From contig CM082595.2 of NCBI GenBank assembly GCA_040954595.2, positions 2,976,001 to 3,040,000 of the forward strand: DNA of 64,000 nucleotides. Reading direction: 5' to 3'. Shown here piece by piece: positions 49,101 to 61,100 of this stretch; the first letter of the stretch is position 1; every line of letters starts with the position of its first letter. A model generated the notes under the pieces. The model was not told where the DNA came from, made no database searches, and saw only the letters and a list, made by a program, of their open reading frames with translations. The translations under genes and the position numbers were made by a program. The DNA is from Balanoglossus misakiensis (Eukaryota > Hemichordata).

Positions 49101-52100
49101 ATTCAGACTGGGACTCGGCGATCGCCGCTTCATTTCAAGTCGGTCGTCGCTGACACTTCTTCGGCTTTGACTCATACCCCTGTTGAGGAGGACACAAAGT
49201 AAATTAAAAACATGTCACGTGGGGACTCCACAAAAACTGTATGCAATCAGACGGATCAAATTCACTAGTGAAACCTGGCTTGCAATAAAGTTCAGTATGA
49301 GATCAGCATGTGACTGGCTGTAATGTTTCTAAATCCCATAGAAACACACACATTAATGAGCAAATTGTATGTGCATTCAACGACTGTTAGTTTCTGTGCC
49401 CCCACCTGTTACAAAACATATCTACATCACTACATGCTAGAATCACCATCTCCCACGTACCTGTCTCTTTCCCTGTCTCTGCCGGGACTCTGATCCATAT
49501 GCAACTGTTCCCGTCGTTCTCGCTGCCGGTATCCGTATTCCCGCAACTCCTGCTCGTAGGAATCCTCAATGTCCCTGTAACTGGCAGCGCTTCCGGTACT
49601 GTAGCCTTCCTCGTAGCCTCTCCGACTCCATTCCTCGTAGTCGTAGTGCTCGTCTCCGTACGCTATTCTCCCGGCGGCCTGGTAGCTGTGATAGGCGGGG
49701 TGGTTGTCTCTGTTGTAGTAGCCATAAGCACTGCTACCATCTCTGTGAAGCAAAGAGATATCACACAATCAAAACATGGCCAGTTGCATTTTCATTACAT
49801 TGTGCAATTTTGCTACAAGATTCTGTAAATTTCACTTTTCCAGGGATATCTAGGCCTGGTTTTGATATTCCCGGATTTTTTCCTGGTGTGTATAAACTCA
49901 GGATCGTTGCATAATTTCCTTACCGTACGTCTCTGTATCTGCCATAGTGGGCTGCATCTCTCCTCTCAGGATAGGCCTGCCCTGTCCTCTTCAGAGAATC
50001 ATAGAAGTAATTCTGTAATTCAGGACTTGCAAAATCCACCTGTGAAACACAAATGGGATATAATCAATCAGAGAATTTCCTTATTCCAGCCAGGGACATT
50101 GCCTGCTGTTACCAAGTCTTTAGTTGCTTACAGAGTCAATAATACTCAATATATCAGTATGCTGCCACCAATGTTGACTTAGAAAGATTCTTTTCTTTAC
50201 CTGAAGCCTTGTCTTTGACAATTTCCGTCCCTTAGTTTCATTGAGTACGTACTGGGCACTCTCAATGTTGTCAAAGTATATCAACGCCTGTTCGGTCTTC
50301 CGGTCAATATCCGACCGCGACACAACGCCATATCGTCCAAAGAATCGACACAACGCTGTTTCTGTCACGCCACTGTTGATTCCCTCTACCCACAGACAGT
50401 TGTTCGCCATACTTTTACCAAAACCCAGCTGCAATCAAAAATATGAATACATTCATTAGCTTCAATGTATTGAAGATCCATTGATCATTCATGAAAAAAC
50501 ACTTACAATGCCAAGATGCATTGGTATTGACTGCAAACATAAAATTTATCATGCTGGGTGAAATGTTTTTTGGAAAGGGACTTACTTTGAGTCTACTCTT
50601 TCCTAACGGTTCACCGTCCATATTCTTCAAAGATCGCACAACGCTCTTGATGTCCGCAAACTGCATGAAGGCATACGCTGGCACTCCCAGTTGCTTCTTG
50701 ATGTCAATATCCTAGAGTAAAATACAGAGGTTAGTTCTGAATCAGCACACGCACAGACACATAAAGACACAAGTGAGGTCACAAGACATAACACACATAA
50801 ACGACTTACCACTATATCGCCAAATTGCTTGAACTTGTCTCTGAGGTCTGTGTATGTGGTGTTCTTTTCCAAGTTTCCGATGAAGAGGGTTCTGGAGGCT
50901 TTGGAATGGTATTCGTGGATGGGCTTCTCATGAAGTCTTAAGTCTCCATCTATTTCAGTGTCTGGGGAGAGATGAAGATGAAGAAGGCAAGAGTAAATAG
51001 AATGAAAATCAGTTTGCTTGGGAGAAAATTCTTCCGCTGTAGATTTACAAGTAGAATTGCCCATTCCTCGTCCCTTCTTGTCAGAGACTCTTGTAAAAAG
51101 ATGGTGTTGGGAGAAGGGCATTAATTGAGAACGGTTTAATTATCTGACATTTCATTTCATGGGATTGGCTTGTAACAGTTTCGAAACAGAAGAAAGAATT
51201 AGAAAAGGATGCAATAGAGTGTGTGTTAGATACATCCTACCCTGAAACCAAATGAGACTCAACACAAACACTGGTGGAAGACATACTGTATGAGACAATG
51301 ATAGGAAAAAGGAAATTTCCAGGTCTTTAACAAAGTGTAACATCATTGGAAAACCATGGTTCAGCTTTTAAAAAAATAAAACTTCTAAGGACGAGTGTCT
51401 GCCTGACATTAATGCCTACAGACATTTCTTAATGATATTTTATTGCGTAGGAAGGCTGCCATAGCAACAGCAGATACCCTGCATAATTAAAACACCATAC
51501 ACTATCTAATTCAGTTTGTTTTAATTGTCTATTCCCATTCAATTTCAATCATGGAGGTCAATCAACCTGACAGTAATTTCAATTAAACAGCGATAGAGAA
51601 ATAACAGCAGACAAGAATTCCCAGTTAGGAGTTATCAAGCGTCTTTGCTTTCCATGTCTCCTGAACAGACTTGGACGGGAAATCTTCTGATCACCATGTC
51701 TATCAAAGGCCTGTATATTCCCCACACTGGACCAAAGACCAGAAATCCCCTTTCACTCATTTTGCAGAAAAACTGGTCTTTGATTGAAAACAGCAGTAAG
51801 AGTCAGAAATCTTATGGAACTGAATTTCATGAATTGTGAATGCTTGTATTGATGTTGTTGTTTTTCTTTCTGAAATCCTCTAAGACATAGCATCCACTTC
51901 GCCTTGGCTAGCCTAACGATTTTTTCGGTACAATGAACCAACTCTTTTATTCACAGGCTCTATTCATTGCCCCGAACAATACCTGTAGACTGTGTGTGAC
52001 ATGGGCATTCATGCGACTATAGCTCGTTATTGGTGACAGGCATTGTTGAGAGTATGTGGTCAACCGAGGTAATCAATGCAAGTCGGCCTCAACATGTACC

Positions 52101-55100
52101 AGGACTGACTTGACGCTTTTTGTTATGCATATGTGGTATTGTACCCTTTAGTCTGATACACATCCACAGTGTTCTGTTCACGATAAAAGCTGTCTTAGAT
52201 TCTAAGAATTTTTTTTATCTAACTTTAAGACAGAAAAATAATCCTTTGACAGCCAAGGTAATGTTATACAATTTTGTTCACATTCGGCACTGAAGGCAGG
52301 ATCTCTTACTTTAATATTAAGTATTACAGTCTTTCTGTGCCCATAGTTATCCTTGGGCAGACGGCACCATTATTTATTCTTCAAATGTGTACCCACGTAC
52401 GTTGAGTTTCCGCATTTTGAGCAAACTCCGGCGACAATTGAGAGCGAATAAACCAAATATAGGCAGAAGAGGCACTGAAGGTGTTTTTTCTCTTCGCTTC
52501 AGACAAGGGTGGGAAAATACAATCTTGAAAAGGGCTGATCACCACAATGCCGTGTTGTAATTACTTTTGTCTCTGTGCTTCAATGGTTATTGATCAAACA
52601 CAGTGACGACAGCTTTATAGTGGCACACTATAGTTACTCTGAAGTATTATTGTGTTTCTGAAAACAGCATTAAGCACGAAATGAATGCTGGCTTGAGGGT
52701 GACTCATTGGATTGGAATCCTGGCCATACAGCTGAACAGCTCTCCTTGGGCTCTGCACATGAACAACCATCACAAGCAATGGGATTATCATGAGTGAATA
52801 TTCAAAGTTTTTGACTTGTCCGCTGGGAAAACAGGCTCCGAATACACAAAAGAAATACTACACTCTGCACCAGAAGCATCTTGGGATGAAGGAAATGATT
52901 TCTTTACACATAATCCTATTCAAAGGAAAAAATTGAATAAAGTTTTTCGCTGCTGGTGCAAATTGACCTTATTTGCACTTGGCTAAAAAAATGGCAGATT
53001 TAATCCAGCGAAAATGCGTCATCGTTTTAATATCATATTTTTTTGTTGAGATTGTTTTAGCAAATGACTATAAGATAACATACACAGCCTTGTTCTGAGC
53101 CCCCAAACACACTCCACCAGAACACACTGTCCGTTTCAATTCTCTTCCTCAATCTAATCAACACTTGACAGAGCAATGTTTACAGACAAACACAAATTCA
53201 ACGCTTGATTTTTATGCAGCAACTGCGTGGGCGTGCTGACGTTACTGTCATACAAAAAAACCCAGACAGCAACCGCGCACAATTTCCTTTCGCCTATTAG
53301 CGATTGTTCGCGATGATTCACTAGGCTTCTGACATCACTGTGACGTTAATCCATGCATTATGCTGCTCTCCTCGTTTTCCGTTAGCGATGGAGTTTCATC
53401 ACCCGGAGGAGTCGGATATTCCTGTCCTCATCCGGGAGAGAGCAAGTGACCTGTGACTTTGCCGGGATTGGCTTGGTTACCGTACAGAGCCATGGATTAA
53501 TTACCGTACAGAAACAAGGGGTATTAATTAATTAATTATAATCATGGTAATCACTGTGTAAACAGTACTGACAAACTAGTTACCATGGGCAAAAACCAAT
53601 GGTACCTATGCAGCCAGATCAATTGCACATTGGCTACTGCTGGGTAAGACAAATATTGCCAAGACAGAACCAGACGTATTCAAGTAAATGGGTCAATTTT
53701 GGCAAGGCTGTGACTCAGTTTATGCACAATCATTCTTGGAGTACTGTTGTTTGGCGTACACCCACAGAAACAAACTAGACACCAGGAAACAGACAATAGC
53801 ATAACACAAGTCATCTTCAGTGTAAATATCAAATCAGACGAGAAATAGGCACGCTAACGACTAACTAGATTACAGTAACCAGAGTGGGACCAACATTAGC
53901 TAGTTCCTCAGTCTATGGCCTCATTGTAACCAACATGGACTGAAATCGACTTCTATCTCACGGCAAGCAAGCAAGCCAGCACACAAAACCTTACTTCTCA
54001 ACAAAATTCCATTATGCTTAAAAATAGCAGAGAAAATTGATTTACAGGATATAGATTTTTCTGTCCCAAGGCAGAATGAGAATTCCACGTATTTCTGAAA
54101 TCGCATCTACAGTCGTGCCACGACAAGCAAATACTCATTTCAACATGTCTAAGCAAGACTTATTTTCTAAAAGATTGTTTATTTAGTATTTCAATCAACA
54201 GCGTTGCATAACAGTTAATCTGAAACAAGGAGAGATAATCAGGCGATTAACTATTCATTGTCTTCTAAATCGTCTGAGTAGTACAGTTACAATGGGAATT
54301 CAAGAAGTCCTTTTTTCTGATGAATTTTTTACTGACAAATACTGATCGTAAATTTACCCACTAATTTTGTGAGTTGGAAATCGAGTTGCCTGGTGGTGAG
54401 AATATATTCTAGGTAAATGTCAGGACAAAATTGTGAAATGGGTCAAAACATTCTTAACTTAAAAGGTGGATTTCTATCCAGACTGAAGGTGTAAGCACAC
54501 GCGAACAAAAGTGGACAGGAACTTCATCAAAAACATTTCTCGAGAATTGTGTGTTATTTTCTTTCTTGGGGAGATGTGTTTTGATGTCGTGACAATGGGG
54601 CGATACAGTCAAGGTCACAGAAATGTCAAGGTCATTTGTGAATCATGATCCCATTAGCGGGCCAAACCTGTGACATTGGAAGTGAGATCAGCAGATGGTT
54701 GGTTTGCCCTTGACACTTCCCGTGAAGGAACCTCCCCTCACGGCTATGAGCGAAGCCATTACTGGAAAGTCACAGCGAAAACAGTGAGTCGCAGCGTGTG
54801 AAAACTGCACACATACTTGAGGCAGTCGAGATAAAAGTATCAAATTCAACACCGAAAATGTTTGCACAAAACTCTGTTACAGTCTCAAGTTGAATTAAAG
54901 CTGCAAGCAGCATTGAAGGGGCCAAAGCATAGAGATAATAACCATTAGACTCCATTCAGGGTTGTACCATTCAAATGCGTAGGCTGTATTTGCTCTGGAT
55001 GTGGAGATATGGGGAAGTAGGCAACCACCCGAAATGGATGTCCTACAAGTACAAACACAACAACCAAAAGTGAACTTCTACGATATGTAAGGACTTCAGT

Positions 55101-58100
55101 TAAGTACTTCAAAGGTCAGCTGAGGGTACCCAAAAATTAGGCCAAAAATTTGGATTCCTATTTGGTTCATATTCAAGACAACGGAAAATTCTCGCCCTTT
55201 GGGTTTTTAAAATTAGGTATGGCCATAATAATGAGTTACGCAAGTAAGTTACAGGTGGCCCTAGGAATTTAGCATTTCATGACGGTCCTACCCTACCCCT
55301 CCAAACACCTGGCTATATATGCTGTGCGTGCTAACATATGGAAAGCAGGTCAATGGACACCTGAGGTCACCCAAAAATTTGACAAAAAAATTTCATTCCT
55401 GTTAATGTCATGTGCAACAAATCCTACATTTGCAGCCCTTTCACTTTGCCTAACATTAGGTATGCACGTAATACATGAATCAAGCAGGTGTCACAGGTAT
55501 CCCCCTGTATTTGACATTTCATGATAGTTTCATCCCTCCAAATACCAAAGCTGCACCTGTACAACGGGCTGAGATATGGCACTGTATGACAGAGGTCATC
55601 CAAATCACCTTATACATTTGGGCAAAAACGTAATGACGGTCATAATGACGGTCAAAGTCCGATGCCCCAGTGTCCGTCCTCAGCCCACCAAAAAATGCGA
55701 AAAAATATTACAAAAATCTTCTTCTCAAAATCGGCGTGGCCTAGGACCTTGAAATTTGGCACAGGGTATTTTGGCCACATGGTCTACAAAAATCGCGAAA
55801 AGAATGTACATGCCCCCATTAACGTGCAAATTAGGTCAATTTGAAAATTTCGCTCGATTATAGCCACAAAGTCACGTGACTAATTACAAATTCAAAGGGC
55901 AGGTGCACCAGTACTCATGGGCCCCAACCACCGTGCCAAATTTGGAAGGCGCACCTGCCGGAATTTCAGAGAAAAACGGGCGCAAAAAAACGACTCAAGA
56001 AGAAAGAAGACAAACTCCAGCAATAACAGAAGGGGACCAAGCGCCTGAGGGCGCTTGGTCCCCTAAATAGATACCGTCTGTAATGGAGCGGAAAATGGGC
56101 TGCAAACACACCAGCTGCTTTCTGATATGTTTACAAACTGGAATTTCTGAACGTAATATCATTTATATGAATCACACATTTGTACGGTGTAAGGAAACAC
56201 TTCAAACATAGCCCATGTCCCTATAAATCATGCAAGAATGAGACAGCTCTGTTGTAATAAATAGGTGGAGTATTCCATATTGTGATGGATGGGGGTATTA
56301 AGGGGGTGGGAGGATTAGTTTACCATGCAGAGAAATAGAGTCAATTGGAGCAATCTCACCTATCTTACCTGCACCAGACCAGATTGATAATTCGATTTCG
56401 GAGCCGAAGAACAGCTTGCCCTTGGTGAGTTGCATTGCCTTCTCCGCGTCGGCCGGCCTCTTGAAGAATATCAGCCCGTAGCGATCAACTCCGGCGCCTT
56501 GCACCCGCACGGCCAGAATGGTCCCGTGTTTCTTGAACTCGTGAAAGAGTCCATCCTTAAGACTGGTATCTGAAAATAAGAAGATTAAACACAGTGTTTA
56601 ATTTTGCAAGCATAGGAGCTGCACAAAAATATATCTTTTTTTACCACACAAATTTCGCGACAATTAATTTTCGCTCACACCCACACAAACAAGCTCACCT
56701 ACTTGCACAGTCAACAGATGTACATGACAAATTACATGCTAATTTAGGCGCACAGTTTGATAGTCACAGCACGAATACAGCACTGTCGATATTAACAAGA
56801 GTGGCCAAGCACATTACATCCATTTATAACCATGATGGATGGAAAAAGGCTTGGGGTGTGAATTTTTCAAAATGTCGGATAAAGAGCAGAATAATGGAAT
56901 GGGTCAAGGACATCACAGCCATCAGATATTTCTGTTCTCGCTGAAGATGTATTTCTGGGGATGCTTATTTCTCAATTTATTTTTATCTGAAATCCAATGC
57001 TTTGTACAGGCATATTTTGCAGCAATCTTCAAAACAACATACGATTTCAAATGAAATCCGCAGTAAATTTAGCACTGCACACGAAACTGCATTTTTCTGA
57101 ATAACACACAGCTCAAGCTCAGAAAAGGATGTATGTCTCGATGAAAATTCTATGAATGATTTCTTTGCTTCTGTCCGAATACTCACAATTTCTAATACAC
57201 AAAAAAAATGCACAAAATTTTCTTCAGACAAAAATATCCGATCAACACTTTGTGCTGTCTCCAAGAGATGTGTACAAAGACTTCGTTAATTGGTATGAAA
57301 TAATAAATTTTTGCGTGCAAGATAAAATAACGAGCTAAAATATCCTGTTCGTCTCATCATCGTGCCATGGGCGTGGGCGCGACAATAATACATCCCAGTT
57401 TCAATTAAGCCCAGTCAGAGAATCCACAGAAAACGCTGCAGCACAGGTTGCTGGCCACGGGTCTATGGAAAACAACAGCTGCCAGCATTTCCGAATGCAA
57501 ATCTAGAGTGAAATATCTGTTTTCCGAGTTAGTCATTCTTTAATAATACTGTGAATAATTGCCTGGGCTTACAAAACTGGTTCACGTTACACATTAAACC
57601 TTGGAAAGCTGTGTTTTACCTCACGCTGATAAAATATAACTGCCTATATTTAAAAATACCAAAACTGCAGATGGGGATATAAATCAAGAAAAAATGGGAC
57701 TAAACATGATAAAATAGACGAGTTAAATTTTCTTCATTAAATGGTGAAATATTTTCTTGATATATCTACAAAGAAATGATTGAGGATTTTTACAGCAAAG
57801 TGCAGGATAACCCTCTGTGGCCCCTCTGTCGTTATCAGACCGACTACATTTGCACACGTCATCAACATTACACAGACTGTCGTGTCAGGCTAGCGTTTGC
57901 ACCAGTATTAACTAGTATTTCAATGCACAGCCGTTCCCTGCAGCCAGCCCTGCATTTTAAGTAGAAGCCAAGCTGTGTTTCGAGACGCTTTCGTAAACAA
58001 GAAATTCAGTCGTTACATGTTATGGGGATCTCTTCTGAACCACAGAATGACTGATTTGAATTTACGCTAATTTTATAGACACCCACCTTTTTTATTCATA

Positions 58101-61100
58101 ATTTTATTTCTTTCATAATATTTAAATTGGCAAAAATAACAATGCTAAACCTGCTATGTAGTTTATTTTGGTATGTTTCTATGCAGCCGATTAAAATGTT
58201 ATGAATGTTTGCATTAATGTGTATATTTCACTGGTGTTGGGCGATTGTCTATTTCAGCTGAAACTAGACCACACTCCCATACCCAAATCCCATGTCAACC
58301 CTCAGGCCACAAAACACCGAAGTATCAGGAATACACAGATCGTAAATGCTGTGACATCATCTACTTTCGATTCTATTTCTGTATTTAGCTGTATTTACAT
58401 ATGTGTCTGTCTATATAGTACTTCCAGCTGGTAGTTTCAAGATGGCCGCCATTTCATCTATCTACAAAACAGATCACGTCAAAACCAAATGCTACATCAT
58501 CATGGAAATTGAGAATTGTGAACGATACAAATCCGTAGAAAAGATGAAACGTGTTTCTGTAAACATAATACCAATATAGAGAAGTACGCGTGCTAATTAT
58601 CTAGCCTGCATTTCCAGCATCTGCACATAAGCAAAACATAGACTACCTTGAAATTTAATAGCCAGGATGTTTGATGATGCAATAACCAGTCTGTACCACA
58701 AATAAAATGCAGGCCGCTGGCAAAAGACCACGACTAAGTAAATTATTACAGGCTACAAATAGGAAAAAATACTGCTCCAAATGTATCTCATAAACACCAA
58801 CACAACTGACATTGTGTGTTGAGGCAACGCCGACAACAGCAGATATTCCTGTATAACATCAACCATCTGTTTGTTATTTGCGTTTCTGTCAGGGTTGTAG
58901 TACACACATCACAGACAAACACACACACAAGGTGTGGCCCTTGTTAGCACAGCAAATATACAGGTACACGCATTCCTCTCATGTTAACTGGCAACCTCGT
59001 GGGGAGAAAAAATTAATCTGGGCCCAAACAGGCATGACTCATAGTTTAAAAATAGCAAATTTGGTACAGATGTTTTTGCTGACACTTTTATTGTTATAAT
59101 ACATGCCAGTTTATATTTATTTTTGGCCAATCATTGTACATTGTAGTTCTGTGGTCTAGGACCAGCAGGCATTTCCGAAAAGAAATGTGACATAAATACC
59201 CAGATAATGTTGTTCCAGAAATGTACGTACATGTAGTAAAAATACATACTATTTCTGACATCTTTGTAACTTTCCACAACATAAACATTATGACATACTA
59301 AAATACCATGGTTTTATTCTCAGGAACTTGAGAATAAAGTTGAGGATTTAAAATGGCACCAAATAGTGTCTTTTATTGAATTATTGAGTTTTTGTTTGTT
59401 TCATTTAGGTCTGCTGGAAGCAAGTGAAGTCATTCTTGCCTTGAAACCAAACAGCTGCAAACTGGACAAGTTGTGTGTTGGGCGAATTCTTTGATCACTA
59501 TTTGCGTACCAAAATAACTGCTTGGGTGACAGGGACAAACATACTGTCCTGTACAAATATATGAACAACCCAATCAAACACGAGGTAGGCCATGGATGGA
59601 AAACACCTGATATTCTAAGTAATTCCCAGTTTGCCTAATGAAGCAAAGCACCCGACCTTGTTCAGCGTTATTCAACGCAGTGGTGGAATTTGAATAACAG
59701 TGTCAGCAGACAAACGAAGGCGCTGACCCTAAAATTTACGCCCATCAATCAAACCGGTCAAAACCGGTCTGCAGGCGCGCGCATGACGCGAGTGAATCAT
59801 AACTGCCTCTTGTGAAACGCACATGCTCGTAATCTGTCGAACGCTGCTTCATTAAAATATTTTCTATTATTCATGCTCAGTACGACAAAGGAATGATTTT
59901 GCTCTAACAATATATAACTCGTATATCACGCATCTGGTTTCGAGGGAAGGATGACCTGTAATCTAAAGACGCATCACGTCTGTTGTGAAATGGCTCTTCA
60001 GATTTATGAAGCGAGGAAAAATCACCGTAACTCATGTTTTATTTTACAATGCGACATTTTATTTTGGAGCAGGCCTCCTACTATAAATATAACATCAGCA
60101 TCCAGACGTTTACACCTACACCTGCAGTCACTCAGTCAGTGTATACTTCAAACAAACACGATTTTTTAAAGGCTTCAAGTCAATTTACAGTCTGGCAATA
60201 ACACCCACTCACACTCCATTTAACTTATCACAGGTATCCACCCACAGTATCAGACCAATACCTTGTCAGTCTTTACCTATTTACTGTGAACTGTGGGGGT
60301 GAAATAATTGGAGCTGAAACTCACAAGTTTGAGATTAATAATTTTAGAATGTCTATTCTTCTAATGTCATACTTTAATCTATTTAATGATTTTTAGAAAG
60401 CGATCCAATTTCCTGTACCTGGAAGGCTAAAGCTGATATTTTTATCCTGTGCACATGAAACGCGAACATGAATTACACAAACAACCCAAACATGTTTCAA
60501 TTCAACAGTACACAGAATCTGGGCCAGTTGCTTCAGCCCTGCTGGGTACATTTCATGAGGTACTTGGCCAAAGAAATCGCTCGGTTGCCATAGTGACAGA
60601 TAAAAGGCCATGCAAACACAAAGCCCTGGCATGCTGGGGCTGAAATTAAACAGCTATCAGCTAGGTTTAGGAGCGAGGTAATGTCAACTAAGCCATTTAT
60701 AGAACGGTCTCAAACAACACACAGCTGCGGCCCTGAAAAAACGGCTGGGCAGCTGACCAGACATTCACACTGCCTGGAGGACAAGCATAACAAACAAACA
60801 CTTCACCACCGATGGTTGAAAACATCCATTGCACTGAGAAGGTCCGTGATTGATGTCCCGTGGATATAATGGCTTGCGTGATTAATTCAGACAGTACTGT
60901 GGTACTGCGACGCGTGATTTGCATACAAACCGTTTCCCCTGTACACACACACACACAGTGATCAGCAACTGCCAACATTTTTCGATACTCAATGGTGTCT
61001 GTGGGACAAAGTTGAAGGTACTCTGCACCCATAAACAAAGAGGCAATTATCAAGAAAATTTACTGCCGGGTGATAGCGTGACTCTAGGGCAGGGCATAGT

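Noticed and set aside
42049-49202. Many plus-strand open frames over the SPEN exon, some longer than 200 codons
   Set aside because: They are antisense shadows of the 8.2-kb exon, whose codon composition (CAG, AAG, GAG) suppresses stops on the other strand.
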